NCBI GenBank assembly: GCA_018224345.1
Contig: JAGTUW010000156.1
Coordinates: 1-14,842 of the forward strand
Length of the DNA stretch: 14,842 nt
Source: Bacteroidota bacterium
Lineage (GTDB): Bacteria > Bacteroidota > Ignavibacteria > SZUA-365
Direction of reading: 5' to 3'
Positions 8,801 through 14,185 of this stretch are shown here, in pieces (positions within the stretch are counted from its first letter, which is position 1; the number at the start of each line of letters is the position of its first letter). A program made the position numbers and the translations under genes. The notes under the pieces are model-generated. The model was not told where the DNA came from, did not search any database, and saw nothing but the letters and a program-made list of their open reading frames with translations.

Positions 8801-9126
8801 CAGCCGATGGAATACACGCCTTCGTTGTCGAACACCGGTGTGAAGGTGATACCGTCATTCGTTGTTTTCCACACGCCACCGGAGGCGACAGCGACATAGT
8901 ACTCACGGATATTTTCCGGGTTCACCGCCAGGTCCCCGATACGACCGGAGAACTTGCCCGGCCCGAGAGACCGGAATTTCAGACCTGATACTATGGAAGA
9001 ATTCAGTTCCTTGCGTCCGCTGTCACCATCAACCGCATCCTCCTGGGCATGGACCGGATTGTACTGCGGGATGATCAAAAGGAGCATGGTGAGCATGAGC
9101 ATGAAGAGCGGGGAGAGATGTTTCAT
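5845..9126 (-). CDS. VPS10/sortilin-like Asp-box (BNR) propeller exported protein
   Basis: A 1093-residue exported protein of the family usually annotated as VPS10 domain-containing or BNR-repeat glycosyl hydrolase. The start at 9126 gives a signal peptide of about 27 residues (MKHLSPLFML, long Leu/Met core, cut after VHA). After the family-typical opening (FRSLGPGKFSGRIGDLAVNP, YYVAVASGGVWKT, WVGTGENNSQRS) there are about nine Asp-box turns of form S-x-D-x-G-x-x-W: SADGGKTW, STDAGATW, TTDGGQSW, STDRGASW, SYDGGERW, SDDRGESW, SEDGGENW, STDRGRSW, SLDGGGKW. These build one or two large beta-propellers. A charged segment (LKQKRKREEKQLRKE) leads to an Ig-like region (ILLLTIRDAEGHVIRQL, STWDLRH, GTYTVTL) and a helical tail. 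No sialidase-type catalytic set is evident, so glycosidase activity should not be assumed. It is the first gene of a probable minus-strand operon and diverges from the methyltransferase gene. Confidence 0.93.
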   Translation of the reverse strand: MKHLSPLFMLMLTMLLLIIPQYNPVHAQEDAVDGDSGRKELNSSIVSGLKFRSLGPGKFSGRIGDLAVNPENIREYYVAVASGGVWKTTNDGITFTPVFDNEGVYSIGCITLDPNNPHVVWVGTGENNSQRSVAWGDGVYRSADGGKTWKNMGLTRSEHIGRILIDPGDSRIVYVAAQGPLWGPGGDRGLYKSTDAGATWNAVLTVSEHTGITDVVMDPRDPLVLYAASYQRRRHVWTLINGGPESRLYKTTDGGQSWETLENGVPGGDVGRIGLALSPADPDYIYAIIEAAGDRGGVFRSTDRGASWEKRNSYMASSPQYYNELFCDPLDRETVYSMDVYTRVTNDGFRTHRRLGRHRRHVDDHALWIDPADTRHLRIGGDGGLYESYDGGERWRFKENLPVTQLYRVEVDNSEPFYTIYGGTQDNFSFGGPSRTIRDDGVFNDDWFITNGGDGFKTQIDPTNPDVVYAQSQYGVLFRFDKASGERLGIQPQPAPGEEAYRWNWDAPLLISPHMHTRLYFAANKLFRSDDRGESWTVISPDLTRRIDRNTLPVMGRIWPPEAVSKNASTSLYGNIVALDESPLVEGLLYVGTDDGLIQVSEDGGENWKRIAHITGVPETTYVSSVRASLHDGNTVYVTFNNHKMADFAPYVFRSTDRGRSWTSIASDLPAESPVHTLVEDHVKPSLLFAGHEFGVHVSLDGGGKWLKLGGGLPAIAVRDIAIQRREDDLVLATFGRGFYVLDDYSPLRHIDESVLQDEALLFPVRDALIYIEARDESIGYQGSTFFAAPNPPFGATFTWYLRDGHTSLKQKRKREEKQLRKENRTPPYPDWETLRAEDEEEAPILLLTIRDAEGHVIRQLTETLRSGLHRSTWDLRHSGSSPVGKGSNVNNHRGMPVMPGTYTVTLTKLHDGVETPLAGPLSFTASLLGHTTLPASNPALLAAFHARLMEVQRAGIGAQRYLAELRERLLAIEKTMLVTPGLDTALRQRWNDLRNQLRDIDRALNGDKAISSRNGAQPPSVMQRLSGVAWRQWNSTSGPITQHRTEVGHVVTQLRPLLDMLRMIGEQELPAIETALDRSGAPWTPGRIPTLD

Positions 9127-9232
9127 GGGAGAGATGCGGAGTAGTGAGAGAAGGGATGAAATGAGACGGCGGGCAGACAGGCATGCCGGTCGTGCGCTGT
9201 CGCCGTTGATGGAATTTGCGTATTTTGCGATT
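9127..9232. promoter_or_regulatory. Divergent intergenic region with a long-loop dyad
   Basis: This 106-base gap separates the divergent VPS10-type and methyltransferase genes and must hold both promoters. It has ACGGCG at 9166-9171 matched by CGCCGT at 9201-9206, plus an 8-base palindrome GGCATGCC between them. No convincing -35/-10 pair or Shine-Dalgarno site stands out for either gene. Confidence 0.3.
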
Positions 9233-9913
9233 ATGGAGCAAGCACAGCAACGCATCATCGACTATTACAACGCTTTCTACGACAGCGACGGCTTCGATTA
9301 CTATCCCCCCGAAATCACACGCGAGGTATTGAAAGCGCTGTGCAGGCGGGCTGGCGTCAAGCCCGGTGCGCGCGTGCTCGATGTCGGTTGTGCGACGGGG
9401 TTCTACAGCGCCATATTCAGCGAGTTGGGCTATGACGTCACCGGCATCGACATCAGCGAAACTGCTATACGCAGGGCGAGGGAGTTCTACCCCGGCATCC
9501 GCTTCGAAATCCAGGATGCAACGGCGTTGCCCTGGGCGGAAGATTCCTTCGATTTCGTCTTCGCGCTCGGCGTCAGTGTGGCGAATACACGCCGCATGCC
9601 GGCCCTGCATGACTGGCTGGCGCATCTCCGCGGAGTACTGGCAACAGGGGGCACACTCGCCCTGCTCGGCGGCAGCGACCTCAGCGGAGAAGTCGCGAAG
9701 CGCTCGGACTGGTTCAATCACACCTGGAACGAGATTCTTGAATTCACCCCCCCCTGGGCCCGGGAAGCACACGGCCCCTGGCTGACACATTTTCGCCTGA
9801 TGCAGTTGCTTCCTCCTTCGCTCTCCATGTGTGATGCAACGACGCGATTGCTGCGCCTTCTTCCTGCACGCCACGTCCGGAACATCATTCTGTTGTTGAA
9901 GAACACCCCCTGA
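9233..9913 (+). CDS. Class I SAM-dependent methyltransferase
   Basis: A 226-residue cytoplasmic methyltransferase of the UbiE/Methyltransf_11 type. SAM-binding motif I is VLDVGCATG at about 48-56, the acidic residue after strand beta-2 is in VTGIDIS (Asp73), and the adenine-contact region reads QDATALPW (Asp95), followed by FDFVFALGV (motif post-I/II). Substrate not identifiable; the C-terminal part (residues 130-226) is a variable acceptor-binding region. The ATG at 9233 is taken because the recognisable domain begins shortly after it; an in-frame ATG at 9209 would add eight residues, and neither has a good ribosome binding site. Single gene, divergent from the VPS10-type operon and convergent with the transporter gene. 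Confidence 0.88.
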   Translation: MEQAQQRIIDYYNAFYDSDGFDYYPPEITREVLKALCRRAGVKPGARVLDVGCATGFYSAIFSELGYDVTGIDISETAIRRAREFYPGIRFEIQDATALPWAEDSFDFVFALGVSVANTRRMPALHDWLAHLRGVLATGGTLALLGGSDLSGEVAKRSDWFNHTWNEILEFTPPWAREAHGPWLTHFRLMQLLPPSLSMCDATTRLLRLLPARHVRNIILLLKNTP

Positions 9914-9988
9914 CACTTTTCTCCGGCTATGCCACTCGCGTGGATACAATTGTCCCATCCTGCATCAGCGGCATTCGAGGAGGCGGCT

Positions 9989-10075
9989 ATGCAACGCACG
10001 TTGATGCAATCAATCGACTGCAGCGCACGACTCTTCGGCGTGTGCTTCTCCGTGGATCACGCGCCTGTGTATTGA
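9989..10075 (+). CDS. Doubtful 28-codon ORF with a strong ribosome binding site
   Basis: In the convergent gap after the methyltransferase gene, GAGGAGG at 9977-9983 precedes an ATG at 9989 by a suitable distance. The ORF reads MQRTLMQSIDCSARLFGVC and continues for nine more codons to TGA. I recognise nothing in the peptide. It could be a small protein, a leader peptide, the remnant of a lost gene, or chance. No hairpin terminator was found in 9914-10094. Confidence 0.2.
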   Translation: MQRTLMQSIDCSARLFGVCFSVDHAPVY

Positions 10076-10094
10076 CGTTCGTACTGTTGGAGAC

Positions 10095-11480
10095 TTATTC
10101 CCAATGCGTCAGCACTGGCCAGAGGAGGAGAAGAAGAGAAAGGATGAAAAAATATATCTGCATGGGGAAATGCCATTTGAACCAGCGTTGGTATGGTATT
10201 TTCGCCATCGTGAGCGTCCCTATCGTGACTCCGGAGGTCGGAATGATCATGTTGGTGAAGCCATCACCGAGCTGGTAGGCCAGCACAGCCGTCTGGCGGG
10301 TCAGTCCCGAGAGATCTGCGAGCGGCCCCATCAGCGGCATGGTCAGTGCAGCCTTGGTTGACCCTGAAGGGATCACGAAGTTGAGTGCGGACTGCATGAT
10401 ATACATCGCGTCTGCTGCAAGGATGTTCGGCATGGCAGAAGTGATCGTTGCAAGACTGTAGAGCAGCGTATCCATGATATTCCCGTTCTCGAGAATCACG
10501 ATAATCCCGCCCGAGAAGGCCACGACCAGAGCTGCTCCTGCCATATCCTTGACTCCGAGAATAAAATTTTTCGCAAGGGTATTCGGATGTTGTCCTGCCA
10601 CGACGCCGGAACACACGCCCATGGCCAGGAACAGCGCGGAGAGTTCGGTGATATACCAGCCATACAGGGAGACGCCGAGTATCATTCCAAGTACACCGAG
10701 GAAAAGAATTCCCAGGCTCAGGGCATGGCGTAGAGTAAAGCTGCCCAGTTCCTTCTGTTTCTTTCGAATTTCCTCCCGGCGGATCTGGTCGAGATCGAAC
10801 ATCCCGCTGCGTTCGGGATGTTTGCGTATGCGGGCTGCGTATATCATCACCCAGGCGATGGATGTTGCTGTGACGATCATCCAGACGATGAGACGGTATT
10901 CCCACCCGGAGACCAGCGGCACGCCAGCGAGACCCTGGGCGATCTGCAGTGTAAAGGGATTGAGGAAGGCGCCCGCGAAGCCGACACCTGCCGCGAGGAA
11001 GCTCAGTGAGACGCCGACGAAACTGTCGTAGCCGAGAGAGAGTGCGAGTGGAACAAAGATGAGGACAAAGGGGATGGCTTCCTCGCACATGCCGAACACC
11101 GCCCCGAAAAGCGAGAAGAAGGTCATCACAATAGGAATGACGAGAATTTCCCTGCCCTTGAGCATGCGTACGAGTTGATGACTGCCCGCCGCGATGGCAC
11201 CGGTTTCGTTCAATATATAGAAGGCACCGCCGACCAGCAGGATGAAGGCAATGATTTCCGCCAGTTTGAGAAAGCCCTCCATCGGAGCGGTAAAGATTTC
11301 GAGGAGTTGGGGGTGGGCTTCCTCGAAAGTAAAGGAGCCGACTACCGGCACTTCGCGGGTAACACCCCCTACATGTTCGGTAATGCGTTCATAGGCTCCC
11401 CCCGGCACAATCCATGTTGAGAGCGCGGCGAGCAAAATCAGCGAAAAAACTATAACAAATACATCGGGAACTTTCTTCAT
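10095..11480 (-). CDS. YfcC/DcuC-type transporter (C4-dicarboxylate or amino acid)
   Basis: A 461-residue inner-membrane protein with about eleven or twelve hydrophobic segments, matching the YfcC branch of the DcuC (C4-dicarboxylate anaerobic carrier) superfamily. Typical segments are VPDVFVIVFSLILLAALSTWIVPGG at the N-terminus (split here: VPDVFVIVFS then STWIVPGGAYER), FGMCEEAIPF at 129-138, NFVIPSGSTKAA at 367-378 with PLADLSG, and YQLGDGFTNMIIPTSG at 402-417. Family members move dicarboxylates, basic amino acids or peptides with or against protons or sodium; the substrate here is not known. Start at the ATG at 11480 fits the family N-terminus although it lacks a good ribosome binding site; a TTG at 11525 with AGGAG further upstream is the alternative, adding 15 residues. 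It follows the response regulator gene by about 63 bases on the same strand, so cotranscription is likely and the regulator may govern use of its substrate. Confidence 0.9.
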   Translation of the reverse strand: MKKVPDVFVIVFSLILLAALSTWIVPGGAYERITEHVGGVTREVPVVGSFTFEEAHPQLLEIFTAPMEGFLKLAEIIAFILLVGGAFYILNETGAIAAGSHQLVRMLKGREILVIPIVMTFFSLFGAVFGMCEEAIPFVLIFVPLALSLGYDSFVGVSLSFLAAGVGFAGAFLNPFTLQIAQGLAGVPLVSGWEYRLIVWMIVTATSIAWVMIYAARIRKHPERSGMFDLDQIRREEIRKKQKELGSFTLRHALSLGILFLGVLGMILGVSLYGWYITELSALFLAMGVCSGVVAGQHPNTLAKNFILGVKDMAGAALVVAFSGGIIVILENGNIMDTLLYSLATITSAMPNILAADAMYIMQSALNFVIPSGSTKAALTMPLMGPLADLSGLTRQTAVLAYQLGDGFTNMIIPTSGVTIGTLTMAKIPYQRWFKWHFPMQIYFFILSLLLLLWPVLTHWE

Positions 11481-11543
11481 ACGTCTGATCGACAGGTCAC
11501 TGCCGCCGCTGTCCGCCCGCCGCAACGAACCGCTGATATGCTC

Positions 11544-12977
11544 CTATATCTGGGGATCCATCAATTTATATTCTTTGACCTTGGTCTGCATGGTCTTGTA
11601 ATCGATTTTCAGGATGCGCGCAGCCTTTGCCTTGTTCCAGCCTGTACGTTTCAGAGTTTCGAGCATGATCTGCCGCTCGATCTGCGCGGTATGCTTCCGC
11701 ATGTACGCCTTGAGCGAAACGCCCTTCTCTACGTCGCTCTCGTCGATTCCCGCGATATCGACCTGGGCACGCGACCTGCGCTCGACATCGAGTTCGAGAT
11801 CGAGATGGTCTGTAGTGATGAACTCCTCGGCGAACAGCACCGCTCTGCGCACCACCGAACGCAATTGGGAAACATTCCCCGGCCAGTTGAAGGCGAGCAT
11901 TTTATCGAGTGCTTTCGGAGTAAAGCCGTGGATGGACTTGTTCATGTCTTTATTGAATGCCTGAATGAACCTGGTGGCAAGATAGGGGATGTCGGTCTTG
12001 CGCTCCCTGAGGGCTGGTACATGCAGACTGTATTCATTCAAGCGGTAATAAAGATCCGCCCGGAATTGCTTCAATTCGATCATATCCTGCAAATCCTTAC
12101 TTGTCGCAGCGATCACACGGGTCTTGACCCGCGTTTCTTCGTCGCTTCCGAGACGGCTGACAGTCTGGCTCTGCAGGGAATGTACTATGCGAGGCTGGAG
12201 AGACATCGGAAGCTCCGAGACCTCATCAAAAAAGAGCGTCCCGCCATGCGCCAATTCCCATTTGCCGCGCCGTGAACCCTTTTCAGTCGGAGAAGCTTCC
12301 GGGTCATAACCAAAGACTTCGATCTCCATCGTTTCATCGGGGGTAACATTGCATGCGACAGTGACGAAGGGCTTGTTGAAGCGGTTACTGGCGTCATGGA
12401 GGCATCTGGCGACCAGTGCCTTGCCCGTACCCGGTTCGCCGGTGATGAGGACATCGTATTTCGTTGCCGCAATGCGTTTGACCGTATCCATCAACTCCAT
12501 GATGACATCACTTGTCCCCATCGCTTCAAGAATATCCTGCTGCGGAACCCCGGTCTTCGTAATTTTTCGGGGCTTGTATTTCCGGCGCATCAGACGTTCG
12601 TCCAGCGCCCTGGAGATAAAACGCAGCATTTCATCGGTTTCGAAGGGCTTGGCGATATAATCAAACGCACCGGCTTTCATCGCCTCGACCGCACCGGGAA
12701 CGCCGGCGAGCGCGGTCATGAACATGATAGGGATATCATGATTGATACGCCTCATCCGGAGCAGAACTTCACGTCCGTCCATCCCGGGCATTAACACGTC
12801 GAGAAGAACGACGTCCGGCGGATTCTGTCTGTAAAGATCGAGGGCTGTCTCACCTTCGAGTGCGATGGAAACATTCAACCCTGCTTTCTCGAATAACCGT
12901 TTGAGCAGTGTGCACATGTCCTCTTCGTCATCGACGATCAGAACCCTCATTCCTGCATAATTTTCTAGACTCTTCAT
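11544..12977 (-). CDS. NtrC-family response regulator lacking GAFTGA motif
   Basis: A 477-residue regulator with three parts. The receiver (about 10-125) has the acidic pair Asp16-Asp17, phospho-acceptor Asp60 (VVLLDVLMPGMDG), Thr88 and Lys110. The AAA+ domain (about 150-385) has Walker A GEPGTGK at 180-186, Walker B GGTLFFDE at 245-252, and arginine-finger region FRADLYYRLN with Arg306. The Fis-type helix-turn-helix (about 438-470) reads GWNKAKAARILKIDYKTM. The loop that touches sigma-54, GAFTGA in standard members, is replaced: after VFGYDP comes EASPTE at 227-232. So it can probably bind DNA, hexamerise and hydrolyse ATP, but normal sigma-54 activation is doubtful. The ATG at 12977 is preceded by AGGAAGG with about seven bases of spacing; a longer N-terminus from 13034 is less likely. 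It is divergent from a redox operon with a sigma-54-like promoter and upstream of a transporter gene. No histidine kinase gene is in the window. Confidence 0.93.
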   Translation of the reverse strand: MKSLENYAGMRVLIVDDEEDMCTLLKRLFEKAGLNVSIALEGETALDLYRQNPPDVVLLDVLMPGMDGREVLLRMRRINHDIPIMFMTALAGVPGAVEAMKAGAFDYIAKPFETDEMLRFISRALDERLMRRKYKPRKITKTGVPQQDILEAMGTSDVIMELMDTVKRIAATKYDVLITGEPGTGKALVARCLHDASNRFNKPFVTVACNVTPDETMEIEVFGYDPEASPTEKGSRRGKWELAHGGTLFFDEVSELPMSLQPRIVHSLQSQTVSRLGSDEETRVKTRVIAATSKDLQDMIELKQFRADLYYRLNEYSLHVPALRERKTDIPYLATRFIQAFNKDMNKSIHGFTPKALDKMLAFNWPGNVSQLRSVVRRAVLFAEEFITTDHLDLELDVERRSRAQVDIAGIDESDVEKGVSLKAYMRKHTAQIERQIMLETLKRTGWNKAKAARILKIDYKTMQTKVKEYKLMDPQI

Positions 12978-13178
12978 CAGGTGTCCTTCCTGTAATGTAT
13001 ACGCTAAAATACGGGAGACAAGTATCCAGTACAATAACTAAAGGGTGAATATTTCCTTATTTTTTTGTAAGATTTGCCACCATTCTCCCAAATGTCTTGC
13101 CGCATCGGGAAACGGCCCCTTCCCCCGACCGAGAAAAATGAGCGCAAAACTGTTGAGATACGCAACATTCGCTGCATA

Positions 13179-13184
13179 ATTATA
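13179..13184 (-). promoter_or_regulatory. Possible -10 box for the response regulator gene
   Basis: TATAAT on the minus strand, preceded by GGGGTGTTG. At a 17-base spacing the -35 position reads AATCAA, a poor match, and coincides with a dyad at 13202-13216. It would give a leader of about 195 bases. Weak alone. Confidence 0.25.
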
Positions 13185-13201
13185 CAACACCCCTTAACTC
13201 G

Positions 13202-13216
13202 TTGATTTTCAATCAA
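13202..13216. promoter_or_regulatory. TTGATT-TTC-AATCAA inverted repeat
   Basis: Perfect 6-base arms around a 3-base centre. It recalls an FNR/CRP-type half-site pair (TTGAT...ATCAA) but the inner spacing is five, not four. It sits at the -35 position of the candidate regulator promoter, so it could be an operator for that gene. Confidence 0.35.
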
Positions 13217-13241
13217 TTACAGGATTTTCGCTGTCGCGGAA

Positions 13242-13256
13242 GCGCAGGCGCTGTAT
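13242..13256. promoter_or_regulatory. Direct repeat copy 1 (candidate enhancer site)
   Basis: GCGCAGGCGCTGTAT, identical to the copy at 13302-13316 and followed in both cases by TTTATT a few bases on. With the preceding A the core AGCGC-AG-GCGCT is a dyad, as expected for a dimeric helix-turn-helix regulator. The centre is about 150 bases upstream of the predicted sigma-54 start. Confidence 0.6.
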
Positions 13257-13285
13257 ATTTATTCAACAGTGCATGAAAACATGAA

Positions 13286-13297
13286 TGCGCATGCGCA
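13286..13297. promoter_or_regulatory. Perfect 12-base palindrome TGCGCATGCGCA
   Basis: Fully self-complementary and sharing the GCGCA unit with the two flanking direct repeats. It lies between them, five bases before the second copy, and may be a related binding site. Confidence 0.45.
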
Positions 13298-13301
13298 AGT
13301 G

Positions 13302-13316
13302 GCGCAGGCGCTGTAT
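13302..13316. promoter_or_regulatory. Direct repeat copy 2 (candidate enhancer site)
   Basis: Second GCGCAGGCGCTGTAT, exactly 60 bases downstream of the first. Its centre is about 90 bases upstream of the predicted transcription start, a usual distance for an enhancer used by NtrC-type activators. Confidence 0.6.
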
Positions 13317-13325
13317 CTTCTTTAT

Positions 13326-13338
13326 TTTCAATGACTTA
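13326..13338 (+). promoter_or_regulatory. IHF-like site
   Basis: TTTCAATGACTTA matches the IHF consensus WATCAANNNNTTR at all but one defined position. It lies between the direct repeats and the sigma-54 promoter, where a DNA-bending protein usually acts. The consensus is short and AT-rich, and many FCB bacteria use HU-type proteins instead, so a chance match is possible. Confidence 0.35.
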
Positions 13339-13375
13339 CGATATTCCCGCCTCATCCCGCAGATCGTGAAATTTT

Positions 13376-13391
13376 TGGCAAGATTGTTGCA
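13376..13391 (+). promoter_or_regulatory. Sigma-54-type (-24/-12) promoter
   Basis: TGGCAAGATTGTTGCA matches TGGCACGnnnnTTGCA with one mismatch, and the invariant GG (13377-13378) and GC (13389-13390) are exactly ten bases apart. Transcription would start near 13402, giving a leader of about 54 bases before the GcvH-like gene. Sigma-54 promoters need an AAA+ activator bound upstream, and candidate sites are present. Confidence 0.75.
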
Positions 13392-13455
13392 GTATATTTA
13401 TGCAGTTGGATGTAGAAGTTCACAACATTTCACCACAATCAATTCGGAGTCAGTC

Positions 13456-14124
13456 ATGGTAGCCTTATTTGTCATTCTTTTCGTTGTCCTGCTACTTGGC
13501 ATCGATTTAATCATTCAGGCACGCAGCAAACAGTATCCCATCATGGCGGTCGCGCCCAAAGCTGTCGCATCCGCACGTGATTCGCTGCGCATCCCGAAAA
13601 GCGTGTTTTTCCATCCCGGTCACACCTGGGCACGTCTGCAGGACGGTGATGCTCTTGAGATCGGCGTCGATGATTTCGTACAGAAAGCACTTGGCGGAGT
13701 CGATAACGTACAATTGCCGTCCATCGGTCAGTTTGTACGCCAGGGCGACCCTGTCATCACGCTCGGCAACAAGGGCAAGCGTGTCACGCTCGTTGCACCC
13801 GCCAGCGGATATGTACGCTCGATCAACCGCGACGCCATCGAAAACCCCGGCATGGTCAGCGAAAATCCGTATCGTGACGGCTGGCTGATGATGATGGATC
13901 CGGAAGAGCTTTCGAGCAGTCTCAGCGTCCTCCGTGTCGCGGAAGGCGCCGTATCCTGGATCAAGGAAGAAGTCAAACGCTTCAGGGATTTTCTCAACAG
14001 CAGTGCGGCGCAACCGGCACTTGTCGGCGACGCGATGCTCGATGGCGGCGTCCCGATGGACGGCGTACTCGGCAATCTCGACGAACAGCATCTCCAACAG
14101 TTCGAACAGGAATTCTTGCGCTAA
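13456..14124 (+). CDS. Membrane-anchored GcvH-like (lipoyl-fold) protein without lipoyl lysine
   Basis: A 222-residue protein. Residues 2-20 are a hydrophobic N-terminal anchor, followed by a linker and, at about 50-150, a domain aligning along its length with glycine cleavage H protein: HPGHTWARL (like KEHEWLR), LEIGVDDFVQKALGGVDNV, LPSIGQFVRQGDP, APASGYVRSIN, and VSENPYRDGWLMMM (like VNSEPYAGGWI). Aligned without gaps between GD and AP, the lipoylated Lys of ESVKAA falls on Gly107, flanked by Lys106 and Lys108 (GNKGKR). So ordinary lipoylation seems lost or shifted. Residues 150-222 add a helical tail with no match I know. The ATG at 13456 has GGAG six bases upstream. It is 61 bases ahead of a ferredoxin gene and under the sigma-54-type promoter, which suggests a structural or electron-transfer accessory of a membrane redox complex, not the glycine cleavage system (no GcvT or GcvP here). 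Confidence 0.82.
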   Translation: MVALFVILFVVLLLGIDLIIQARSKQYPIMAVAPKAVASARDSLRIPKSVFFHPGHTWARLQDGDALEIGVDDFVQKALGGVDNVQLPSIGQFVRQGDPVITLGNKGKRVTLVAPASGYVRSINRDAIENPGMVSENPYRDGWLMMMDPEELSSSLSVLRVAEGAVSWIKEEVKRFRDFLNSSAAQPALVGDAMLDGGVPMDGVLGNLDEQHLQQFEQEFLR

Positions 14125-14185
14125 ACAACGGCAAATCCACGCTTGCTGTCTATCACCAGTACACGAATAACCAGGAGACCCATCC

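Larger units (their letters stand above)
12978..13455. other. Large AT-rich divergent control region
   Basis: This 478-base stretch between the response regulator and the GcvH-like gene has no convincing gene. It holds a possible minus-strand -10 box, a TTGATT/AATCAA dyad, two 15-base direct repeats, a 12-base palindrome, an IHF-like site and a sigma-54-type promoter, each listed separately. It also has a T-rich tract near 13053-13067 that may bend the DNA. ORFs reading into it are extensions of the flanking genes or chance. Confidence 0.7.

Noticed and set aside
5845..9126. Glycoside hydrolase or sialidase activity for the Asp-box protein
   Set aside because: Asp-boxes are structural turns; no catalytic arginine triad or nucleophile arrangement is evident.
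9029..9958. 309-codon minus-strand ORF opposite the methyltransferase gene
   Set aside because: Its product shows no recognisable domain, while the opposite strand encodes a clear SAM methyltransferase; it is an antisense shadow.
13202..13216. FNR box
   Set aside because: The half-sites TTGAT and ATCAA are present but separated by five bases, not the four of the FNR consensus; kept only as an unassigned dyad.
13301..13316. Second sigma-54 promoter at TGGCGCAGGCGCTGTA
   Set aside because: The -12 position lacks GC and the sequence is part of a direct repeat better explained as a binding site.
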